Assembly (NCBI RefSeq): GCF_004297125.1
Contig: NZ_SCVD01000006.1
Coordinates: 124,001-188,000 of the forward strand
Reading direction: 5' to 3'
DNA from: Phenylobacterium sp.
GTDB taxonomy: Bacteria; Pseudomonadota; Alphaproteobacteria; Caulobacterales; Caulobacteraceae
DNA: 64,000 nt
Part shown: positions 39,924 through 48,615 of the stretch, piece after piece
How the letters are laid out: each line of letters opens with the position of its first letter
How positions within the stretch are numbered: position 1 is the stretch's first letter
The notes under the pieces: generated by a model
What the model was told of the DNA's origin: nothing
Databases searched by the model: none
Seen by the model: the letters and a program-made list of their open reading frames with translations, nothing else
Made by a program: the position numbers and the translations under genes

Positions 39924-40621
39924 GATGGCGCGCCCTCCACTTCGACGCTAGGCAGACTCACCTTGGGCCTTTCGCCGGTCAGCTCCTGACCGGTCATCTG
40001 GAAGTGCAGGATTTCGGCGATGTTGGTGGCGTGGTCGCCGATGCGTTCGAGGTTCTTGGCGATGAACAGCAGGTGCGCGCCGGCGGCCACGGACCCCGGA
40101 TGGTTGGTCATCAGCGCCAGCAGCTCGCGGAACAGGCTTTCGTAGTGCTCGTCCACCTCGCCGTCGCGGCGCCAGACGTCCAGCGCGGGCTCCACGTCGC
40201 CGGCGGCATAGGCGTCCAGCACCTCGCGCAGGCGAGCCGAAACCAGGCGGCCCATGCGTTCGATCGCGCCGGTCAGCGGCAGCAGCGGCTCGCCGGCGGA
40301 GAGCACCAGGCTGCGCTTGGCGATGTTGCGCGCCAGGTCCCCGCAGCGTTCCAGGTTCATGGCCAGCTTGAGGGTCGAGATGGCGCGGCGCAGGTCCGTC
40401 TCGCCAGGATGATGGTGGGCGATCAGGCTGAGCGCGCGGCGCTCCACCTCGCTCTGCAAGGTGTCGAGACGCAGGTCGCGGACGATCAGCGCCTGGGCCA
40501 GGGGCACGTCGCGGCGCACGACGGCGTCGACCGCATCCACCACCTGGGCCTCGGCGAGGCCGCCCATGCGAATGACCTCGGCCACCAGTTGCCGCAACTC
40601 GGCTTGATAAGAACGTGTCAC
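39920..40621 (-). CDS. phoU: PhoU-family protein (copy 2)
   Basis: 233 residues, GTG start. The paired helix motifs NLERCGDLARNIAKR and NLERIGDHATNIAE mark it as PhoU. It is divergent in sequence from copy 1 (222 residues) and its C-terminus has an extra basic tail. It is coupled to phoB by a 4-base overlap and lies just after a Pho box at 40662-40677, so it should be autoregulated with phoB. Dual PhoU proteins may split transport and signalling roles. Confidence 0.93.
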
Positions 40622-40661
40622 TCAGCCCTCGATCCGTTGCGGCGCAAACTAATGCGATCTC

Positions 40662-40677
40662 GCGACAGTTTTGCGAC
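40662..40677 (-). promoter_or_regulatory. Pho box of phoU2-phoB
   Basis: Minus strand: GTCGC-AAAACT-GTCGC, 11-base period, 41 bases upstream of the phoU2 GTG, with TTAGTT about 9 bases after it as a possible -10. Suggests PhoB autoregulation. Confidence 0.65.
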
Positions 40678-40704
40678 AGCGACGGCGGTTTGCCGCCCGC
40701 GGCG

Positions 40705-41844
40705 TCACGAACTGGGGCCGGCCGCCGGTAGATAGACGCTGAAGGTGCTGCCTTCGCCCTCGGCGCTTTCGACGATCAGGCCGCCGCGATGGCGGTTGAC
40801 CACGTGCTTGACGATGGCGAGACCGAGCCCGGTTCCGCCGCTCCGCTGGCCCTCGACCCGGTAGAAGCGCTCGGAAAGGCGCGGCAGGTGCTGGCGGGCG
40901 ATCCCGGGCCCTTCGTCGGTGACACGGAGCACCACATAGGCCTGGCCCTCGCCGCTGTCCGGCGAGAGCAGCGACAGGCCGACGCCGGAGCGGCTGGACG
41001 CGCGCGCCGCTTCCAGGCTGGGCGCCGCCTCCAGGCTGACGCAGACCTTGCCGCCCCGCGGCGTGTACTTCACCGCGTTGTCGACCAGGTTCTGGATGAC
41101 CTGCACGAGCTGGTCGCGATCCCCGACGACCGAGTTCACGCCCGGCTCCGACTTGGTCGCCACGCTGACGTCGCGCTCCTCCGTCAGCGGACGGATGGCG
41201 TCCGTGACGTCCTGGATCGTGCGGGCCAGGTCGACCTTGCCGGACGGGGCGATGTGCTCGTTCAGCTCGATGCGGCTCAGCGACAGCAGATCGTCCACCA
41301 GGCGGGCCATGCGGGTGGCCTGCTGGGCCATGATGCCGAGGAACTTGTCGCGCGCCTCGGGATCGTCCTTGGCGTGAGTGCGAAGGGTCTCGACGAAGCC
41401 GGCCAGCGAGGCCAGCGGCGTGCGCAGCTCGTGGCTGGCGTTGGCGAGGAAGTCGGCGCGCATGCGCTCGGTGCGACGCGCGTCGGTTTCGTCGCGCAGC
41501 ATGACCACCAATCGGCGAGGCCCCTTCCCTTCGGTCTCCAGCGGTCGGGCGAAGGCGCGCCAGAATCGCGGCTGCACGCCGATGGTCTCGAAGGCCACCT
41601 CGGCCGAGCCGCCCATCTCCAGGGCGGCCTCGATGGTCTCCAGCACCTCCGGACGGCGCAGCGCCGCCCCCAGGGGCGCCCCCGCCAGGTCTATGCGGAA
41701 GACCTCGCGCGCGGCCCGGTTGCCGTAGGCGATCTCGGGCGCCTCACCCTCCCGGCCCTGCACCAGGATCACCGGCTCGGGCAACAGTTCCAGGATGAGC
41801 TGCGCCGCGGTCCCCGCCCCGCCCTTTTCCAAGAGATCAGCCAT
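40705..41844 (-). CDS. phoR: Phosphate sensor kinase PhoR, apparently without membrane segments
   Basis: 379 residues. A PAS-like sensor domain (about 12-135) is followed by HisKA with the phospho-His in ANASHELRTPLASL (about 160) and a HATPase with DNAVKYTPRGG, DEGPGIARQH and GGTGLGLAIVKHVV. E. coli PhoR has N-terminal membrane helices; none is seen here, and upstream in-frame sequence up to 42279 is arginine-rich noise antisense in phase to ccmI. It would be cytosolic and sense the Pst/PhoU state indirectly. It overlaps the ccmI stop by 1 base (TGATG), so it may be transcribed with ccm. Confidence 0.9.
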   Translation of the reverse strand: MADLLEKGGAGTAAQLILELLPEPVILVQGREGEAPEIAYGNRAAREVFRIDLAGAPLGAALRRPEVLETIEAALEMGGSAEVAFETIGVQPRFWRAFARPLETEGKGPRRLVVMLRDETDARRTERMRADFLANASHELRTPLASLAGFVETLRTHAKDDPEARDKFLGIMAQQATRMARLVDDLLSLSRIELNEHIAPSGKVDLARTIQDVTDAIRPLTEERDVSVATKSEPGVNSVVGDRDQLVQVIQNLVDNAVKYTPRGGKVCVSLEAAPSLEAARASSRSGVGLSLLSPDSGEGQAYVVLRVTDEGPGIARQHLPRLSERFYRVEGQRSGGTGLGLAIVKHVVNRHRGGLIVESAEGEGSTFSVYLPAAGPSS

Positions 41845-43037
41845 CAGCCCACCGGAACGCCGAGTTGAGAGGCGGTGTTGCGCAGGGCCTGCTGGTCCGC
41901 CGGCGAGCCCGCGAAAGCGCGGCTGGCGTCGCGGTAGTCCGCCGCGGCCTGCTGCGTCTGGCCGAGCACCATCCGCGCGCGGATCAGGCGTTCCCAGCCG
42001 GCGCGGTCCTTCGGATTCTGCTTCAGGCGCTCGGCCAGGCCCGAGACCATGCCCTGGATCATCTGCTGGCGATCGCCCTCGCTCATGGATTGGGCCTCGG
42101 CCATCTGCTGCTGGCTGGGACCGCGCGCGGGCTCCGCCATCGGGGCCTGCGCCGTCCGCATCGGCGGCAGCCGTCCGGACAGGTCGATCTTGCGGTCGGC
42201 CGCGACCTTCTCGACGAAGGTGCGCACCTCGGCCGCCCATGGCGCGTCCGGCGGCGCGGACTTCAGCAGGGCGACCCAATCGTCCATCGCGCCTTCCTGG
42301 TCCCCCCGCTGATCCTTGGCGACGGCCAGATAGTAGCGGGCGCGCGGGTCGCCGGGGTCGGCGGCGACCGCCCGGCGGAAGACCTCCTCCGCGGCAGGCG
42401 TCACCGCCCCGTCCGAGGCCAGGACCGTGGCCTCACCCTGGGCCGACAGATATTCGGCGTTCTTCGGGTCCAGCGCGGCGGCCTTGCCATAGGCCGCCGC
42501 GGCCTCGGCGTTGCGGCCGGTCTGCATGTAGGACCAACCCAGCATCCGCCAGCCTTCGGCGTTGTCCGGCCGCTGCTGCATCTGCGCCTCGAGCTGGGCG
42601 ATCATCGCGCCCACCTCGCCCTGGGGATGGCCCTCGGCGGTCGTCGCCATGGCGGCGGGACCGGCCTTCAGCGCCGACGTCCCCGGCACGTCGGGGCGGC
42701 CGATCTTCAGGTAGAGGCCGGTGCCGGCCAGGGTGACCACCGCCACGATCCCCAGCGCCACGATCAGCAGCGTGCGCTCCGACAGCGGGCGGGCGGCGGC
42801 CTCGGGCCGGCGGCCTTCGGCCAGCACGCGGCGCTTCAGGTCGGTCTTCAGCGCCTCGGCTTCCGGCTGCGGCAGCGCGCCCGCGGCGGCCTGGGCCTCG
42901 ATCTCGTCCAACTGGTCCTTCAGCACGGTGACGGCGTCCGCGCGCTGGGTGCGGGCGGCGTCGCGCCGGCGCACGAGCGGGATGGCCAGGCCCACGGCCG
43001 CCAGGACCGTCATCAGGGTCAGGATCATCCAGAGCAT
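41844..43037 (-). CDS. ccmI: Cytochrome c maturation protein CcmI
   Basis: 397 residues. Two membrane helices (about 3-20 and 92-112) flank a short cytoplasmic region with the leucine-zipper-like element LKDQLDEIEAQAA. The periplasmic part carries TPR repeats (AEGWRMLGWSYMQTGRNAEA, AGWERLIRARMVLGQTQQA), which present apocytochrome to the haem lyase CcmF-CcmH. Adjacent to ccmH without gap. Last of ccmFGHI, coupled to phoR. Confidence 0.95.
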   Translation of the reverse strand: MLWMILTLMTVLAAVGLAIPLVRRRDAARTQRADAVTVLKDQLDEIEAQAAAGALPQPEAEALKTDLKRRVLAEGRRPEAAARPLSERTLLIVALGIVAVVTLAGTGLYLKIGRPDVPGTSALKAGPAAMATTAEGHPQGEVGAMIAQLEAQMQQRPDNAEGWRMLGWSYMQTGRNAEAAAAYGKAAALDPKNAEYLSAQGEATVLASDGAVTPAAEEVFRRAVAADPGDPRARYYLAVAKDQRGDQEGAMDDWVALLKSAPPDAPWAAEVRTFVEKVAADRKIDLSGRLPPMRTAQAPMAEPARGPSQQQMAEAQSMSEGDRQQMIQGMVSGLAERLKQNPKDRAGWERLIRARMVLGQTQQAAADYRDASRAFAGSPADQQALRNTASQLGVPVG

Positions 43038-43502
43038 TCAGCGGACCTCGTCGGAGTCTAGCATCTCGGCCAATTCGGCTTCTTCCTCGGCCGTCAGCGC
43101 GCCCGCCTTGGCGGGCGAGCGGCCCCGCATGTAGACCACCGCGCCGATGCCGCCCACCAGCAGCACCGCCAACGGTCCGAACCACAGTGCGAGCGTGTCC
43201 AGCCGCATGGGCGGCTTCAGCTGCACGAAGCTGCCGTAGCGGGCGACCAGATAGTCCACCGCCTGGGCGTCGGTGTCGCCCGCGCTGATCCGCTCGCGCA
43301 GGATGATGCGCAGGTCGCGGGCCAGGGCGGCGTCGGAATCGTCGATCGACTGGTTCTGACAGACGACGCAGCGCAGTTCCTTCGAAAGCTTGTGGGCGCG
43401 GGCCTCCAGCGCCGGGTCGGGAAGCTGTTCGTCCGGGTTCACCGCGGCGGCCGGACCGGCCACCAGGGCGAACGCGAGCGCCAGGGACAGGAAGCGCCTC
43501 AC
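43038..43502 (-). CDS. ccmH: Cytochrome c maturation protein CcmH
   Basis: 154 residues from GTG 43502, which overlaps the ccmG stop (GTGA). A signal peptide ends AGPAAAV. The active motif LRCVVCQNQSI (LRC-x2-CQ) reduces apocytochrome thiols with CcmG. One C-terminal membrane helix (LALWFGPLAVLLVGGIGAVV). A longer frame with 16 extra residues has no leader. Confidence 0.96.
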   Translation of the reverse strand: MRRFLSLALAFALVAGPAAAVNPDEQLPDPALEARAHKLSKELRCVVCQNQSIDDSDAALARDLRIILRERISAGDTDAQAVDYLVARYGSFVQLKPPMRLDTLALWFGPLAVLLVGGIGAVVYMRGRSPAKAGALTAEEEAELAEMLDSDEVR

Positions 43503-44035
43503 GATTCCTTCCTCAGCTGTTCCATCAGCGGGCCGATCTTCTGCTCCCAATCGTCGGGCGTGAGAGCGCCTACGTGCCGATAGCGGACCTTGCCCTTCTT
43601 ATCGATGACGAAGGTCTCGGGCACGCCGGCCACGCCGAACTCGATACCCGTGCGGCCGGTCTCGTCGTTGCCGACGCGGATGTAGGGGTCGCCGTGCTCG
43701 GTCAGCCACTTCAGGCCGGCGGGCGCGTCCTCCTTCCAGTCCAGGCCATGGATCGCCACGCCCTGCTGGCGCAGGCGCATCAGCACCGGGTGCTCGACCC
43801 GGCACGGCCCGCACCAGGAGGCGAAGACATTCAGCAGCACCGGCTCGCCGCGGTCGAAATCGGTGTTCGAGAGCCCCGTGTCGCCCGGGCGCACCGGGGC
43901 GGTGGTGAAGGGGGGCAGCGGCTTGCCGATGAAGGCGGACGGCAGGGCGCGCGGGTCGCGGCCGAGGCCGGCGAAGAACACCCCCAGCAGGATTACGAAG
44001 CCCAGGACGGGCAGGACGAACAGCAGACGCCTCAT
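43499..44035 (-). CDS. ccmG: Thioredoxin-like cytochrome c maturation protein CcmG (DsbE)
   Basis: 178 residues from ATG 44035. One N-terminal membrane anchor (LLFVLPVLGFVILLGVFF) and a thioredoxin fold with WCGPC in LLNVFASWCGPCRVEHPVL. The GVAGVPETFVIDKKG loop, with cis-Pro, is typical of CcmG. It provides reducing power to CcmH in the periplasm. Coupled to ccmF and ccmH by 4-base overlaps. Confidence 0.96.
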   Translation of the reverse strand: MRRLLFVLPVLGFVILLGVFFAGLGRDPRALPSAFIGKPLPPFTTAPVRPGDTGLSNTDFDRGEPVLLNVFASWCGPCRVEHPVLMRLRQQGVAIHGLDWKEDAPAGLKWLTEHGDPYIRVGNDETGRTGIEFGVAGVPETFVIDKKGKVRYRHVGALTPDDWEQKIGPLMEQLRKES

Positions 44036-45999
44036 TCCGCGGCCACCGGTTGCGCGAGAGGTTGGGTCTTCACCGCCGCGCCAACCCGCACGCGCCGGTC
44101 GCTGAGCGAGATCGCGCCGCCGATCGACATGGCGAACCCGCCGATCCAGATCCAGATGATCAGCGGGTGGTTCCACATCCGTACGATCACGCCGGCCTCC
44201 GACTCCTCGCCCACCGAGACGTAGAGGTTGCCCAGCGGCCCGACGCGGATGCCGGCCTCGGTCGTCTGCGACTGGGCGGAGGGGAACCAGCGCTTCTCGC
44301 TGCGCAGCTCATAGGCGCCGGTCGGGCCCTTGATGGAGAAGCGCGCCTGCTTGGCCTGGTAGTTGACACCCTCGACCAGTTCGTAGCCCGTCATGGTCAC
44401 GGTGCGGCCGGCGAAGGCGACGCTGTCGCCGACCTTCATGTTCAGCACCTTGTCGGAGTCCCAGGCGGTCACGCCCGTGATCCCGAGCGTCAGCAGCCCC
44501 AGGCCCGCGTGCGCCACCACCAGGCCCACGATGGAGCGCGGCGTCGTGCGGATCGCGCGGCCCAGGTAGGCGCGGCCCGACCACCACCGGCGGCCCAGGA
44601 TCATCACCGACCCGGCGATCAGCCAAGCCGCCAGCGCCAGGCCTCCGGCGGTTCCGACGCCCTTGAGCCCGACGAACGGCAGGGCGACCAGCAGGGCCAG
44701 GCCGGCCGCGATGGCGGGCAGGCGCACGCGCGCCAGGATCTTGCGCGCCTCGTCCCGCTTCCAGTTCAGCATCGGCCCGAACACCACCAGAGCCAGCAGC
44801 GGGATCGCCAGGGGCGCGAAGGTGCGGGCGTAGTACGGCGGGCCGACCGAGATCTTGTCGTTGTTGACCATCTCGATGAACACCGGGCTGAAAGTGCCCA
44901 GGAAGACGGTGGCCGTCAGCGCGGTCAGGAACAGGTTGTTGAGCGTGATGCCGCCTTCGCGCGACAGCGGCTGGAACAGGGCGCCCGAGCGCAGCCCCGG
45001 GGCCCGCCAGCCATAGAGCGCCAGCGACAGGCCGGTGGTCGCGGCGAGGATACCCAGGATGTAGACGCCTCGCTTCGGATCCACCGCGAAGGCGTGGACG
45101 CTGGTCAGGATGCCCGAGCGCACCAGGAAGGTGCCCACCAGGCTGAGCGAGAAGGTCAGGATGGCCAGCAGGATCGTCCAGCTCGCCAGCGCCCCGCGGC
45201 GCTCCAGCACCAAGGCGGAATGCAGCAGGGCCGTGCCCAGCAGCCAGGGCATCAGGGAGGCGTTCTCCACCGGATCCCAGAACCACCAGCCACCCCAGCC
45301 CAGTTCGTAATAGGCCCAGGCGCTGCCGAGCGTGATGCCGGCGGTGAGCGGGATCCAGGCGGCGAGCACCCACGGCCGCACCCACCTGGCCCACGCCGCG
45401 TCCACGCGGCCCTCGATGAGCGCGGCCACGGCGAAGCAGAACGCCACCGAGAAGCCGACGTAGCCCAGGTAGAGCAGCGGCGGGTGGAAGACGAGGCCCG
45501 GGTCCTGGAGCAGTGGGTTGAGCTCGGTCCCCTCGACGGGGGCCGGCGACAACCGCAGGAAGGGGTTCGAGGTGAAGAGCAGAAAGCCCAGGAAGGCCGC
45601 GGCCAGCACGCCCTGGACGCCCAGCACCCGCGCCTGCAGCGTCTCGCGCAGCGTGCCGCCGAAGGCCGCGACCCCGCCGCCGTAGATCGCCAGGATCAGC
45701 ACCCACAACAGCATCGAGCCTTCGTGACTGCCCCAGGTGGCGGCGAATCTGTAGGCGACCGGCTGGGTGGTGTGGCTGTGCTGCGCCACCAGGGCCACCG
45801 AGAAGTCGCAGGTCACGTAGGACCAGGCGAGACACCCGAACGCCAGGGCCACGAAGATCGCCTGCAGCAGCGCGGCGTGGCGGCCCACCGCCATCAGCAC
45901 GCCGTCGCCCCGCTGGGCGCCCCACAGCGGGGCGACCGCTTGGACCAGCGAGAGCAACAGGGCGAGGATCAGCGCGAACTGTCCGACTTCCGCCAACAT
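44032..45999 (-). CDS. ccmF: Haem lyase CcmF
   Basis: 655 residues, usual length. About 14 membrane helices. The WWD-type haem-handling motif is intact: WGGWWFWDPVENASLMPWLL (about residues 235-255). It ligates haem to CXXCH motifs. It begins the ccmFGHI operon; ccmE and ccmABCD are not in the window. Its promoter region faces the flavoprotein/cytochrome operon at 46153, a sensible neighbour for genes that make 10-haem proteins. Confidence 0.97.
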   Translation of the reverse strand: MLAEVGQFALILALLLSLVQAVAPLWGAQRGDGVLMAVGRHAALLQAIFVALAFGCLAWSYVTCDFSVALVAQHSHTTQPVAYRFAATWGSHEGSMLLWVLILAIYGGGVAAFGGTLRETLQARVLGVQGVLAAAFLGFLLFTSNPFLRLSPAPVEGTELNPLLQDPGLVFHPPLLYLGYVGFSVAFCFAVAALIEGRVDAAWARWVRPWVLAAWIPLTAGITLGSAWAYYELGWGGWWFWDPVENASLMPWLLGTALLHSALVLERRGALASWTILLAILTFSLSLVGTFLVRSGILTSVHAFAVDPKRGVYILGILAATTGLSLALYGWRAPGLRSGALFQPLSREGGITLNNLFLTALTATVFLGTFSPVFIEMVNNDKISVGPPYYARTFAPLAIPLLALVVFGPMLNWKRDEARKILARVRLPAIAAGLALLVALPFVGLKGVGTAGGLALAAWLIAGSVMILGRRWWSGRAYLGRAIRTTPRSIVGLVVAHAGLGLLTLGITGVTAWDSDKVLNMKVGDSVAFAGRTVTMTGYELVEGVNYQAKQARFSIKGPTGAYELRSEKRWFPSAQSQTTEAGIRVGPLGNLYVSVGEESEAGVIVRMWNHPLIIWIWIGGFAMSIGGAISLSDRRVRVGAAVKTQPLAQPVAAE

Positions 46000-46152
46000 G
46001 GACTTTATGCTCCCCTCCGACCTGCGGCGCGTGGTAGCGCGTTCGCACAGGATCGGAAATGTTACTGTGTCAAAGCTGAGTGGGAGCGTGAAGGCTTAGC
46101 GCGTGCGGCCAAGGGCCAGGTCGAGCCGTATGTACTGGGGGCGTTTGGGGCG

Positions 46153-48612
46153 ATGTCGGAACTCTACAAGATCGCGATCATCGGATCCGGTCCTGCGGGA
46201 CTGAGCGCGGCCGCTCACGCCGCGAAGAAGGGCATCTCCCATGTCCTGCTGGAAAAGACCGACCACCTCTCAGACACCATCTTCCGCTACCAGAAGGGCA
46301 AGCACGTCATGGCGACGCCCGCCGTGCTGGTGCTCCGCGCCGACTGCGAGTTCGACGCCGGAAAGCGTGAGAAGATCCTCGCCCAATGGGACGCCGACGC
46401 AAAGGCCGCGGGCGTCAACGTGCGCTTCAAGGCCGAGGCCAAGGCGATCACGGGCGAGAAGGGCGATTTCACGATCGAGCTCACCAAGGGCCAACCGATC
46501 CGCGCCGAGAACATCGTCCTGGCCATCGGCACCCAGGGCAACCCGAACCTGATGCGCTGCGACGGGGCCGCCCTGCCCCACGTGCAATACCAGCTCGACG
46601 ATCCGGGCGAATACACGGACGAGCACATCTTCGTCGTGGGGTCGGGCGACGCCGGCATCGAGAACGCCCTGGGCCTGGCCGCGGACGCCGCCCAGGGCAA
46701 CACCGTCACCATCCTGAACCGGTCCGCCGACTTCGCCCGGGCGAAGAAGGCCAACGTCGACAACCTGATCGCCGCACGGGACGCCGGTCGTATGACCATC
46801 ATGACCGAGACCTCGCCGGTCCTGGTCGAGCCGGGCTGGATCACGGTGGAGACGCCCCAGGGCTCGTCCCGCTACAAGTGCGACCGGATCATCGCCCGGA
46901 TGGGCGCCTCGCCGCCGCGCAAGTTCGTGGAGGCCGCCGGCCTCTCCTTCGCGAGCGACTCGCCCAGCGCCTTCCCGACCCTCACGCCGACGTTCGAGAG
47001 CAGCAGCAAGCCCGGCATCTATGTGATCGGAGCGCTGGCCGGCTATCCGCTGATCAAGCACTGCATGAACCAGGGCTACGACGTCGTGGAGTTCATCTCC
47101 GGCGTCACCGACCTGGAGCCCGCCGACGAACCGTTGCTGAAGGACAAGCTGAAGGCGCTTCCCGGCCTGCTTTCCGTGTCGCAGTGGCTGGAGTTCCTCC
47201 GCAGCAAGGTGGAGATCCTGAACGGCCTCTCGCCCCTGCAGATGCGGGAGTTCCTGCTCGACTCCGAGGTCCGGGCCTACAAGCCCGGAGAGGCGATCTT
47301 CATCCGCAACGACCAGGGATCCTCCTTGTTCGGGATCGCGGACGGCGCCGTGAAGGTCGAGGTCGACCCCAGCAACCCGAACATCACCGTGCCGATCGGC
47401 GCGGGCTCGATCTTCGGCGAGGTGGGCCTGATCTCCGGCCGCAAGCGCGGGGCCACGATCCGCGCGTCCGAACCTACGATCTGCGTGGAAATCCCGCGCA
47501 TGGCCGCCCTGAAGCTGATGGCCCAGGTGCCGGAGGCGCGCGAGACGGTGAACCGCATCACCAGCGAGCGGCAGGTGCTGCAGATCTTCAAGTCGGGCCT
47601 GACGCCCGCCGACATCTCCGAAGTGCTGGCCGGCGCCGAGGTGATGGAGGTGCGCCCGGGCCAGGCCATCATCAACGAGGGCGACGTCTCTGACGACCTC
47701 TACATCATCCGCTCCGGCTCGATGATCGTGGAGAAGAACCTGGGCGGAAAGCCCGTGTTCATGTCCTACGTCCCCGCCGGCTCCTACTCCGGCGAGATGG
47801 CGATGATGGAGCGTTCGCCGCGCGTGGCGACCGTGAAGGCCGCAATCCGCTCGACGGTGGTGAAGCTCCCGGCCGAACCGTTCCGCGCCCTGCTGGCCCG
47901 CAAGCCCGAACTGGCCAAGCGCATGCAGACCGAGATGCGGGCGCGGCGCGAGATCAACGCCTTCATCGAGGAGCAGAAGGAGGAGTTCGGCGGCGCCGTC
48001 GACATGTACTCCTCGGTCGCCAACTTCCTGATCAAGCAGGGGATCGGCGAGGCCACGGACGTGCTGCTGATCGACGAGAGCCTCTGCGTCGGCTGCGACA
48101 ACTGCGAGAAGGCCTGCGCCGACAGCCACGACGGCCTCAGCCGCCTGAACCGCGAGGCCGGCACCACCTTCGCCAACATCCACGTGCCCACCTCCTGCCG
48201 GCACTGCGAGCATCCACACTGCATGAGCGACTGCCCGCCGAACGCCATCCGGCGCGGCCCGGACGGCGAGGTGTTCATCTCCGACACCTGCATCGGCTGC
48301 GGCAACTGCCAGCGGGCCTGCCCCTACGGCGTGATCCAGATGGACAAGCCGCCGCCGCCCAAGCCCAGCCTGTTTTCCTGGATGCTGTTCGGCAAAGGGC
48401 CCGGCCCGGGCCAGCCCGACTACGAGTGGCGCAAGAAGGCGTCGAAGGGCGGCGCTGGCGGCGAATCGCCGAAGCTGGCCATCAAGTGCGACATGTGCTC
48501 GGGCAAGGCCGGGGGGCCGGCCTGCGTGCGGGCCTGCCCGACGGGGGCGGCGATCCGGGTCTCACCCGACGCCTTCCTCTCGGTGGCGCGGATCGACAGG
48601 GGCGCCGGCTGA
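46153..48612 (+). CDS. Flavoprotein / double cyclic-nucleotide-binding / four-cluster ferredoxin fusion
   Basis: 819 residues, cytoplasmic. Part 1 (1-320): FAD-binding fold (IIGSGPAGLSAAAHAAKKG, 9-27) and NAD(P)-binding fold (VVGSGDAGIENALGLA, 161-176), similar to YpdA-type flavin reductases and without a CxxC redox pair. Part 2: two cyclic-nucleotide-binding domains, with phosphate-cassette elements FGEVGLISGRKRGAT (421-435) and YSGEMAMMERSPRVAT (545-560), each keeping the Glu and Arg. Part 3 (640-800): four 4Fe-4S sets of the DmsB/HybA type, starting CVGCDNCEKAC, CRHCEHPHCMSDC, CIGCGNCQRAC and CDMCSGKAGGPACVRAC. It looks like an NAD(P)H-linked electron input gated by a cyclic nucleotide. 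First of three genes, 3 bases from the next. Confidence 0.9.
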   Translation: MSELYKIAIIGSGPAGLSAAAHAAKKGISHVLLEKTDHLSDTIFRYQKGKHVMATPAVLVLRADCEFDAGKREKILAQWDADAKAAGVNVRFKAEAKAITGEKGDFTIELTKGQPIRAENIVLAIGTQGNPNLMRCDGAALPHVQYQLDDPGEYTDEHIFVVGSGDAGIENALGLAADAAQGNTVTILNRSADFARAKKANVDNLIAARDAGRMTIMTETSPVLVEPGWITVETPQGSSRYKCDRIIARMGASPPRKFVEAAGLSFASDSPSAFPTLTPTFESSSKPGIYVIGALAGYPLIKHCMNQGYDVVEFISGVTDLEPADEPLLKDKLKALPGLLSVSQWLEFLRSKVEILNGLSPLQMREFLLDSEVRAYKPGEAIFIRNDQGSSLFGIADGAVKVEVDPSNPNITVPIGAGSIFGEVGLISGRKRGATIRASEPTICVEIPRMAALKLMAQVPEARETVNRITSERQVLQIFKSGLTPADISEVLAGAEVMEVRPGQAIINEGDVSDDLYIIRSGSMIVEKNLGGKPVFMSYVPAGSYSGEMAMMERSPRVATVKAAIRSTVVKLPAEPFRALLARKPELAKRMQTEMRARREINAFIEEQKEEFGGAVDMYSSVANFLIKQGIGEATDVLLIDESLCVGCDNCEKACADSHDGLSRLNREAGTTFANIHVPTSCRHCEHPHCMSDCPPNAIRRGPDGEVFISDTCIGCGNCQRACPYGVIQMDKPPPPKPSLFSWMLFGKGPGPGQPDYEWRKKASKGGAGGESPKLAIKCDMCSGKAGGPACVRACPTGAAIRVSPDAFLSVARIDRGAG

Positions 48613-48615
48613 CAC

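Noticed and set aside
41845-42279. Upstream extension of phoR that might supply a sensor region
   Set aside because: Arginine-rich noise within ccmI on the same strand in another frame, with no membrane helix.
46062-46073. TTACTGTGTCAA as an FNR/CRP-type site before the flavoprotein operon
   Set aside because: Half-sites and spacing do not match TTGAT-N4-ATCAA or TGTGA-N6-TCACA well enough.
44050-46152. 701-residue extension of the flavoprotein fusion
   Set aside because: It lies antisense to ccmF/ccmG and is low-complexity; ATG 46153 starts the FAD fold directly.
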